From an uncultured Ignavibacteriota bacterium (lineage in GTDB: Bacteria > Bacteroidota > Ignavibacteria > Tepidaquicellales > Tepidaquicellaceae), in the NCBI GenBank assembly GCA_903901375.1, contig CAIUQV010000011.1, positions 1 through 12,286 of the forward strand: a stretch of DNA of 12,286 nucleotides, in the 5' to 3' direction. Made by a program: the position numbers and the translations under genes. A model generated the notes under the pieces. That model was not told the origin of the DNA and searched no databases. It was given only the letters and a program-made list of their open reading frames with translations. Within the stretch, counting starts at the first letter, position 1. Every line of letters starts with the position of its first letter. Shown in pieces: positions 7,199-12,286 of the stretch.

Positions 7199-7222
7199 TC
7201 CCGAGCACTCGGGGTGACTTCC
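7195..7222. repeat. GC-rich palindrome with direct flanks
   Basis: CCCGAG (7200-7205) and CTCGGG (7208-7213) form a 6-bp inverted repeat around CA. GACTTCC occurs directly on either side (7195-7201 and 7216-7222). Base composition is clearly richer in GC than the surrounding spacer. It sits exactly where the tRNA-Asp fragment loses identity with the intact gene. It could be a copy of a dispersed short palindromic element, or a local rearrangement. A single window cannot decide. Confidence 0.5.
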
Positions 7223-7265
7223 TGCATTTAATTCCAGTATTAAATAAGAGTATTTTCTATAAATG

Positions 7266-7300
7266 AAAAAGCCACCTAGTTAATCGCTAAGTGGCTTATT
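7266..7300 (-). terminator. Intrinsic terminator of tRNA-Asp
   Basis: GCCACCTAG (7271-7279) pairs with CTAAGTGGC (7287-7295) with one A/C mismatch and a 7-nt loop. On the minus strand it is followed by TTTTT (complement of 7266-7270). It starts about 12 nt after the tRNA-Asp 3' end, the normal place for a tRNA transcript to stop. Confidence 0.8.
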
Positions 7301-7307
7301 TTTATTG

Positions 7308-7382
7308 CGGAATCGACGAGACTCGAACTCGCGACCTCCTGAGTGACAGTCAGGCGTTCTAACCAAACTGAACTACGACTCC
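7308..7382 (-). tRNA. tRNA-Asp (anticodon GTC)
   Basis: Read on the minus strand, acceptor GGAGTCG (7382-7376) pairs with CGATTCC (7315-7309), including one G-T wobble, with discriminator G at 7308. The anticodon stem CCTGA/TCAGG encloses CTGTCAC, giving anticodon GTC. The D-arm GTTC...GAAC and T-arm GCGAG-TTCGAGT-CTCGT are both intact. The 3' CCA is not encoded. It lies 51 nt downstream of the histidine kinase stop codon and is followed by its own terminator. Confidence 0.97.
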
Positions 7383-7395
7383 GTTGTAAAATGTA

Positions 7396-7424
7396 AAAAT
7401 AAGCAATTAAAATATTAATTTCAA
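7396..7424 (-). promoter_or_regulatory. Possible tRNA-Asp promoter
   Basis: On the minus strand TTGAAA (7424-7419) and TATTTT (7401-7396) are separated by 17 nt. The -10 box ends 13 nt before the mature tRNA 5' end, which leaves room for a short leader. It lies in the 51-nt gap after the kinase gene. The match is by eye against the sigma-70 consensus. Promoters of Bacteroidota-like bacteria often differ, and the region is AT-rich, so chance matches are likely. Confidence 0.35.
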
Positions 7425-7433
7425 TTCATTACA

Positions 7434-9950
7434 TTATAATTTTTCCAGCTCTTTTTCCAGTTCTTTTAAAACACTTCCGATATTCCTGTCCATCGCCATT
7501 ATTAAGCTCTCCAGCTTGGCAGGTTCTTTTACGTTTCTTGCAAAATGTTCAATCTGTTCTATGTATTCCTTCGATTCACTGATGTTAAAAATGCCTATCG
7601 AAGGCTTAATTTTGTGCGCATTCTCACCTATTTTTTGCCAGTTCTGATTCAAAAGGTCTTCTTTCATCTCAGCAATAATAGGTGGTACAGACTTTATGAA
7701 TAAATTTATCATCCTTTTGATAAAAGATATATTACCATCCGAAATTTCGTTCAGGTTTTCCAGATTGTACAATTGCTCCATCGTATTTTCTTTTCTCTGC
7801 TCGGTTTCATCCGTTGCATCCGATTTTTTATTCCATTTAACATCAACATTCCTGTTAATTACTCTGTAAAGTTCTTCTTCAGTGAAAGGTTTTGTCAGTA
7901 TATCATTCATCCCGGCGTCAAAGTATTCAATCTCGTCACCCTTTATGGCATTAGCAGTCAAAGCAATTATTGGTACATTAGCTGTTTCCTTTATACTCAT
8001 TTTCCGTATGTATTTTGTCGTATCAATTCCGTTCATAACAGGCATCTGTATGTCCATCAGTATTATGTCAAAGTGATTGTCATTTAATAGCTGAATTGCT
8101 TCAAGTCCGTTATCCGCTGTCGATACATTCACACCCCATAATTCCATTATGTTCTTCGCAAACAGCATGTTTATTTCGTTATCTTCTACAAGCAGTACTT
8201 TCAGACTGTTTAGATTGTCCTGTATTACTGAAGGTATTTCATCAGAATTCACTATATCAGTTGATTTACTTTTCTTGAAAACTATTGTAAAGTAAAAAGT
8301 ACTTCCTTTTCCAAGTTCGCTTTCAACCCATATTTTACCTCCATTTAGCTCTACCAGACTTTTCGAAATGTTTAATCCTAAACCCGTACCTCCGTAAAGC
8401 CTGCTCGTATTTGCGTCTGCCTGAGTAAATGGTTTAAATATACTCTCAACTTTATGCTCGGGTATTCCAATACCCGTATCACTTACCGATATTTGCAAGG
8501 TCAGATTCTCATCGTCCTCTGAAAGTACATGAGCAGATAATTTAATCAATCCTTTTTGTGTAAACTTCAAAGCATTACTCATTAAATTACTCACTATTTG
8601 CAAGAACCTCGTCGGGTCTCCGATAACGTATGTATCCTTGTTTATATCTGTTTTAAACTTTATGTCAATGCTCTTGTCATTCTTGCCAAGAGAAAATACT
8701 CTTAATCCAGTCTCCAGCCTTTCATAAACTGAAAATCTTATGTTCTCAAAGTTAATATTTCCCGAACCTATCTTCTCCATATCAAGTATGTCATTAATGA
8801 TTATAAGTAGGTTCTGTGCTGAGTCTTCTATAAGCTTCAGTTTATTCTTCTGGTCGTCTGAAAGTGCTGTCTTAAAAAGTAAATTCACTAACCCCAGAAT
8901 TCCGTTCATAGGTGTGCGTATTTCATGGCTCATATTGGCAAGAAATCTCTCTTTGTTTTTCGCTGCTTCTTCGGTCAGCTTTTGTGCTCTTTTAATCACG
9001 GATATATTCAGTCCGTATCCTATTACCATCTTCAGTTTATCTTTATTATCATATATTGGCAGCATTCTTCTTAAATGATAATCTGAATTGCCTTTGCTGT
9101 CAGTCAGTACTTCTTCCCATTCTTTCTGTGATTTCGCATTGACAACATCATTAAAGAATTTTCTTCTGCCTTCAGCAATTTGTAAACTCTTTCCTTTTAA
9201 TTTGCAGTAATCTTCATCTCTTTTGCCTATTATCCATTTCCTTAATTCAGGGTCTTTAATTCCTATTGGGTTTACGAATAAATATTCGTGTTCCGGCCCG
9301 AATACTGCTATATCTGAAGGTATGTTGTTAAGTATTTCTTCGTAGAATAATTTCTGCTCATTCAGTATTTCATCAGACTTTATCTTTTCAGTAACGTCCG
9401 AATATACCCATAAATGTCCTGAGTACTCACTGTCCACCCAGACAGGGATATAATCTCTCGAAAATACCCGACCGTCTTTTAGTTTTACTTTATCTGACAG
9501 TGTTACTTTCTTTTTTTGCAGAAGTTTGTCAATGTTCTTTATGAAGTTGTCTTCATTCATAAAGTACGATTTCATTTCATTTGCCATCAATCCGCAATCG
9601 AGCCCGTGAAGAGTTTCAGGTGCTGCATTTATTCCAAACAGATTACAGAACTTCTGATTTATTAAAACTATCTTTCTGTTTTCGTCCTCCAGTAGTATAC
9701 CGTATTGCAGGTTTAAGACTAAAGATGAAAGTCTCGAGTTGGTTTTAGCTATTTTCTTGCTTGATATTTCCAGTTCTTTTGTCTTCTTTCGTGTGTCGTC
9801 CCTGGTAATCTTTTTTAATTTTCTTAACTCAGATTTTATATTCTCTGATTCGAGGTTTGCCTGTTTTAACTGTTCCTCAAGCTTCTTACGTTTTTTCTCC
9901 TCAGACTTTAATTTTAGTTTCAATGAATCTGTTTCTTTCCCTTTGCCCAT
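7434..9950 (-). CDS. Cytoplasmic hybrid sensor histidine kinase (PAS-PAS-HisKA-HATPase-REC-HPt)
   Basis: An 838-aa multi-step phosphorelay kinase with no membrane segment or signal peptide. Domain order: Lys/Glu-rich coiled coil (~8-75); PAS 1 (~76-190, GILLEDENRKIVLINQKFCNLFGI, ending WVYSDVTEKI); PAS 2 (~203-320, EILNNIPSDIAVFGPEHEYLFVNP); HisKA with the H-box SHEIRTPMNG (phospho-H342); HATPase with N-box NLMSNALKFT (N459), G1 DTGIGIP (491-497) and G2 GGTGLGL (520-526); receiver domain (~583-700) with acidic D590, phospho-acceptor D633 in LMDIQMP, T665 and K687; and a C-terminal HPt domain (~728-838) with H779 in ENAHKIKPS. It should autophosphorylate in response to a cytosolic or PAS-bound cue and pass phosphate H-D-H to an external response regulator. 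No such regulator is encoded nearby, so it is an orphan kinase. All catalytic residues are present. tRNA-Asp follows 51 nt downstream. No Shine-Dalgarno is visible at 9950, but the coiled coil begins at once, which supports this start. Confidence 0.95.
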   Translation of the reverse strand: MGKGKETDSLKLKLKSEEKKRKKLEEQLKQANLESENIKSELRKLKKITRDDTRKKTKELEISSKKIAKTNSRLSSLVLNLQYGILLEDENRKIVLINQKFCNLFGINAAPETLHGLDCGLMANEMKSYFMNEDNFIKNIDKLLQKKKVTLSDKVKLKDGRVFSRDYIPVWVDSEYSGHLWVYSDVTEKIKSDEILNEQKLFYEEILNNIPSDIAVFGPEHEYLFVNPIGIKDPELRKWIIGKRDEDYCKLKGKSLQIAEGRRKFFNDVVNAKSQKEWEEVLTDSKGNSDYHLRRMLPIYDNKDKLKMVIGYGLNISVIKRAQKLTEEAAKNKERFLANMSHEIRTPMNGILGLVNLLFKTALSDDQKNKLKLIEDSAQNLLIIINDILDMEKIGSGNINFENIRFSVYERLETGLRVFSLGKNDKSIDIKFKTDINKDTYVIGDPTRFLQIVSNLMSNALKFTQKGLIKLSAHVLSEDDENLTLQISVSDTGIGIPEHKVESIFKPFTQADANTSRLYGGTGLGLNISKSLVELNGGKIWVESELGKGSTFYFTIVFKKSKSTDIVNSDEIPSVIQDNLNSLKVLLVEDNEINMLFAKNIMELWGVNVSTADNGLEAIQLLNDNHFDIILMDIQMPVMNGIDTTKYIRKMSIKETANVPIIALTANAIKGDEIEYFDAGMNDILTKPFTEEELYRVINRNVDVKWNKKSDATDETEQRKENTMEQLYNLENLNEISDGNISFIKRMINLFIKSVPPIIAEMKEDLLNQNWQKIGENAHKIKPSIGIFNISESKEYIEQIEHFARNVKEPAKLESLIMAMDRNIGSVLKELEKELEKL

Positions 9951-10050
9951 TCAGATGGATTATGTTTTTAATTGGTTAATATTACTCATAAATGATAGAG
10001 AAATCAATATTATTAAGCATTTTCATTAAATTCCGGTTTATTGTTAATTC

Positions 10051-10079
10051 TTGCTTAATTTGCATAAATAATATATTTT
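10051..10079 (+). promoter_or_regulatory. Possible promoter for the 10102 gene
   Basis: TTGCTT (10051-10056) and TATTTT (10074-10079) are separated by 17 nt, 22 nt before the ATG at 10102. The region 9951-10101 is the divergent intergenic space between the kinase and this gene and holds no other feature. The spacing is good but the boxes are imperfect and the context is AT-rich, so this is only a candidate. Confidence 0.3.
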
Positions 10080-10101
10080 GTCTTAAACAAATACTTTTAT
10101 T

Positions 10102-10347
10102 ATGGGAATTGTAGGATTAGTTTTTGGAGTTATTTCAATCGTCGGTTTTTTCATCGGTTTGATTCCTTTTCTTGGATGGTTCAACTGGTTTAATATTCCA
10201 CTTGCATTTGCAGGATTGATATTAAGTATTATCAGTGCTGCATCTAATGAAAATTCAAAAGGCCCTGCCATTACCGGAATCATTCTTTGTTCTATAGCAG
10301 TGTTCATTGGTGGTTTCAGGTTAATGCTCGGTGGCGGATTATTATAA
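10102..10347 (+). CDS. Small multi-spanning membrane protein, DUF4190-like
   Basis: An 81-aa, very hydrophobic protein with three likely membrane segments (~4-24, 31-48, 55-76) separated by short Gly/Pro/Trp-rich and Asn/Ser/Lys turns (FLGWFNWFNIP; SNENSKGPA). The pattern G-x-V-x-G-x-I-S near the start, then PLAFAGLILSIIS and KGPAITGIILC, resembles the DUF4190 family of small membrane proteins, whose function is unknown. That assignment is tentative. An overlapping open frame on the other strand (10083-10418) has no recognisable features. It stands alone, divergent from the kinase. The 167 bp to the next gene are AT-rich and show nothing beyond a weak 5-bp hairpin near 10363-10375. Confidence 0.75.
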   Translation: MGIVGLVFGVISIVGFFIGLIPFLGWFNWFNIPLAFAGLILSIISAASNENSKGPAITGIILCSIAVFIGGFRLMLGGGLL

Positions 10348-10514
10348 TGGTATTTAAATGTATGTATGGTACATCGCAAGGAAAAGTTCAATCTCAGAAG
10401 CACTTTCGTATGAACCAATTTGATTTATTTAAACAACCTTAAATATAAATACATAACAATAAATCTTGAGGTAATTAATTAAAATGACTATATTACTGTT
10501 AAATTATAATAATT

Positions 10515-10919
10515 ATGGCAAAGAATTCAAAAGCCAGGCTTGTAATCAGCGTTATATTTGTCTTTGGACTTTTTGGTGTTGCGTACTGGCTGCTCAATGA
10601 AAACATTAAAATGTTGTTCGATACTGAATATAAAACTACCGAAGAAGGTAAAGGTGTTCAGTACAGATTTGCATATACTGGTAAAGGTGATAAGACAAAC
10701 ATTATCAGCCTGAATAAAGGCGCATCTTTATTTGAGTATTTTCACGAAGGTAAAGGGGATTTTTATGCAGATATTAAAACCTCAGACGGTAAACTTCTGA
10801 AGGTACTTGCTCAGACTAAGGGTAATTATGAGGGTAAAACAGAAATAGAAATTCCTATTACTGATGCTTACGTTGTAACTATCAGAACAGCTGGAAGCTG
10901 GGGATTGAATTTTAAATAA
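10515..10919 (+). CDS. Hypothetical secreted or membrane-anchored protein, predicted beta-sandwich
   Basis: A 134-aa protein with a positively charged N-terminus (MAKNSKAR) and one hydrophobic segment (~9-28, LVISVIFVFGLFGVAYWLL), so it is probably an N-terminal anchor or uncleaved signal with the rest outside the cytoplasm. There is no Cys and no lipobox. Residues ~47-134 alternate in a beta-strand pattern: FEYFHEGKGDFYADIKTSDGKLLKVLAQTKGNYEG (73-107), then IPITDAYVVTIRTAGSWGLNF. The 'GDF...DG..L..L....G.Y.G......D.Y...I.T.GSW' arrangement recalls small beta-sandwich domains found attached to many bacterial membrane proteins. I do not recognise a named family. It ends in a hairpin terminator that overlaps its own stop codon. 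No partner gene is evident. Confidence 0.78.
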   Translation: MAKNSKARLVISVIFVFGLFGVAYWLLNENIKMLFDTEYKTTEEGKGVQYRFAYTGKGDKTNIISLNKGASLFEYFHEGKGDFYADIKTSDGKLLKVLAQTKGNYEGKTEIEIPITDAYVVTIRTAGSWGLNFK

Positions 10920-10942
10920 AATCCAATCCCGCATAATTTTTT
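10901..10942 (+). terminator. Terminator overlapping two convergent stop codons
   Basis: GGGATTG (10901-10907) pairs with CAATCCC (10924-10930). The inner arms ATTTT (10909-10913) and AAAAT (10918-10922) extend the stem around an AAAT loop, with a single A/C mismatch. A run of six T (10937-10942) follows after 6 nt. The 5' arm encodes the last residues of the plus-strand gene, and the T-run reaches the stop codon of the minus-strand TPR gene. It is a candidate intrinsic terminator for the plus-strand gene. The gap between stem and T-run makes it less than ideal. Confidence 0.55.
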
Positions 10943-11696
10943 ATCTGAACGTATAGTCTAAATATTCAATCTTTCTCGAAAGCTCTTCCTTGTATGTAGG
11001 ATTTAGTTGTATTGCTTTCTGGTAATCTTTTATCGCTTCCTCATATTTTTCTACTCTCTCATACGCAGACCCTCTGTTGTAATAAGCCTTTGCTAAACGC
11101 GGGTCCTTTACTATCACAGTGTCGTATTCTTTTATTGATTGCCATGGCTCATTTATTACGTCGTAGATTACTCCCTTGTTAAAGTTTGCAATAGTATCAT
11201 CCGGCTTTAATACGAGCACTTTCTGGTAATCCCATAAAGCTTTGTCATAGTGTTTTAACCTTTCGTGTGCCGTTCCTCTGTTCTGGTAAGCAGAATGGTT
11301 GTACGGATTTAACTGTATGTACCGGTCGTAATCTTTTATAGCTTCAATATACTTGTGTATGTTCTGCAGGTGGTTTCCTCTGTCAAGGTATGGCCCCGGA
11401 TTTAATGAATCCCTGCTTATGAGTAAATTCAGCTGTTCAAATGCCTTGAGGTTCTCGACTTTGTATACGCTGTCTCTCGGTATAGAATAACCCATATGAT
11501 AACTTTCTATCGAATCCCTGTAATCAAAATATCCTTTTCCGTAAATATCGGTACTGTCCTTTGTTTTGTTAACATCTATAACTTTCAGCGAATCACTGTT
11601 GTTTCCTGTCATTGAGCGTTTTGTGCACCCGTTTATAGTTAACAGAATCATCATTGCAGTAACTGCAAAAAGCAAGTTCTTTGCTATTTTAAGCAT
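10941..11696 (-). CDS. TPR-repeat lipoprotein
   Basis: A 251-aa protein with a lipoprotein signal peptide: MLKIAKNLLF start, hydrophobic core to residue 20, lipobox TINGC with Cys24 as the lipidation site. A Ser/Asp/Lys-rich linker (25-80) leads to at least four tetratricopeptide repeats (~103-132, 136-166, 170-200, 204-234), each with the N-RG-A/Y-AI-DY--A--LNP type signature; residues ~82-100 may be a degenerate fifth. It is expected to sit in the periplasm or outer membrane as a protein-protein scaffold. The partner is unknown. A good Shine-Dalgarno supports the start at 11696. It lies 49 nt downstream of the DinB-like gene on the same strand, so the two may be co-transcribed. It converges on the plus-strand gene ending at 10919. 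Confidence 0.92.
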   Translation of the reverse strand: MLKIAKNLLFAVTAMMILLTINGCTKRSMTGNNSDSLKVIDVNKTKDSTDIYGKGYFDYRDSIESYHMGYSIPRDSVYKVENLKAFEQLNLLISRDSLNPGPYLDRGNHLQNIHKYIEAIKDYDRYIQLNPYNHSAYQNRGTAHERLKHYDKALWDYQKVLVLKPDDTIANFNKGVIYDVINEPWQSIKEYDTVIVKDPRLAKAYYNRGSAYERVEKYEEAIKDYQKAIQLNPTYKEELSRKIEYLDYTFR

Positions 11697-11704
11697 AGTT
11701 TTAT

Positions 11705-11708
11705 CTCC
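11705..11708 (-). promoter_or_regulatory. Shine-Dalgarno for the TPR lipoprotein
   Basis: GGAG on the minus strand, within ATGGAGATA, stands 8 nt before the ATG at 11696. It is the only clear ribosome-binding site that I find in the window; the other genes start without one. It fixes the start of the lipoprotein. Confidence 0.65.
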
Positions 11709-11745
11709 ATTTTAATTATTTGTTCCTCTTTTCTCCCCAGAAAAT

Positions 11746-12270
11746 TTACAAATAATTTTCCCTAATAAACTTTATATGATAAATTTCGTGTCCGGTCAGT
11801 AAGTATAATATTGCACGGACAGTTATTTCATTGTCGTTTGCTGTTCCTTTTTCTAAAAATGTTAACGGCTCAAAACTTCTGAACATTTTCATGTTTGCCG
11901 CTCTTAACATCAGCCTTTCATCTACAAGGTCTTTTAATGTCCTCTTGAAAAATCCTGCATTCTTAACGTAATCATCCTGCTCAAATCCCGGTAATGCCTG
12001 TTTGTCACCCCTCGCAATCCTCATTGCCCTTGTACTGAAAATCCTTTCAGTGTCTATTAAATGACCGACTATTTCCTTTATCGACCATTTGCCGAATGCA
12101 TACGTGTGGTCGCCAAGCTTTTCAGGTAAACCGGAAAAGAATTCGTGAGTTATCGCGGACTGTTGCTCAAATATATCAAGTATGTTTCCTTCTTTTACTA
12201 AATCAACATAATGTATATAATGTCCGGGATATTCTTCCGGAAATGGCTTCTGTGTCAGTATGTTTTCCAT
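11746..12270 (-). CDS. DinB-superfamily (DinB_2-like) protein
   Basis: A 174-aa protein of the four-helix-bundle DinB/YfiT superfamily, which includes metal-dependent thiol transferases. The three-histidine metal site is visible: H70 in KWSIKEIVGHLIDTERIF, and H161 and H165 in GHEIYHIKFIRENYL at the C-terminus. Between these lie typical helices with RAMRIARGDKQALPGFEQDDYV (81-102), where GFEQDDY is a common signature of this group. The length is normal for the family. Substrate and thiol cofactor cannot be read from the sequence. The ATG at 12270 is 16 nt from the window edge, so no promoter can be assessed, and an upstream partner gene outside the window is possible. It precedes the TPR lipoprotein on the same strand. 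Confidence 0.92.
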   Translation of the reverse strand: MENILTQKPFPEEYPGHYIHYVDLVKEGNILDIFEQQSAITHEFFSGLPEKLGDHTYAFGKWSIKEIVGHLIDTERIFSTRAMRIARGDKQALPGFEQDDYVKNAGFFKRTLKDLVDERLMLRAANMKMFRSFEPLTFLEKGTANDNEITVRAILYLLTGHEIYHIKFIRENYL

Positions 12271-12286
12271 AGTATTATAATATAAA

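Noticed and set aside
10083..10418. Open frame of 111 codons on the minus strand opposite the small membrane protein gene
   Set aside because: It lies antisense to a frame with clear membrane-protein character. Its translation is an unstructured mix without motifs, and its existence follows from the hydrophobic codons on the other strand.

Overview
The window is AT-rich DNA from a bacterial chromosome. It most likely belongs to the Bacteroidota/Ignavibacteriota/Chlorobi (FCB) group. Pointers are the mostly absent Shine-Dalgarno sequences (only the TPR lipoprotein gene has an obvious one), a TPR lipoprotein, a soluble PAS-hybrid kinase with an HPt domain whose motif resembles Bacteroidota versions, and the style of the 23S/5S rRNA. 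The phylum is an inference from these traits; no 16S rRNA is present to settle it.

Layout. Bases 1-429 are the 3' end of a 23S rRNA on the plus strand, followed by a short spacer (430-504), a 5S rRNA (505-618) and a strong intrinsic terminator, so this is the tail of an rRNA operon. Next come a minus-strand YhcH/YjgK/YiaL-family (DUF386) gene and, divergent from it, a DEAD-box RNA helicase with a repetitive basic tail. The helicase ends tail-to-tail, overlapping by 4 nt, with a minus-strand block that reads, in transcription order, tRNA-Asp(GTC), galE, tRNA-Arg(CCG), an NYN/LOTUS RNA-binding protein, a YeiH-type membrane transporter and a fatty-acid/sphingolipid desaturase. The desaturase resembles eukaryotic dihydroceramide delta-4 desaturase (DES1/DEGS1) along nearly its whole length and is the most striking gene here. 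Upstream of tRNA-Asp lies a large cytoplasmic hybrid histidine kinase (PAS-PAS-HisKA-HATPase-REC-HPt). To its right are two small plus-strand genes, a multi-spanning membrane protein and a single-TM secreted-type protein, then a minus-strand TPR lipoprotein and a DinB-superfamily protein.

Non-coding structure is concentrated at 7137-7382. The intact tRNA-Asp is followed by an intrinsic terminator. About 120 bp further on there is a second, partial copy of the same arrangement: 19 bp of the tRNA 3' end, a different hairpin, and the same 14-bp flank. A short GC-rich palindrome abuts this fragment. This looks like a decayed tRNA duplication or a repeat inserted at a tRNA end.

The genes do not form one recognisable pathway. 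Possible links are envelope and lipid functions (desaturase, galE, lipoprotein) and RNA metabolism (rRNA, helicase, NYN/LOTUS protein, tRNAs). I see no phage, transposase, CRISPR array or defence island.
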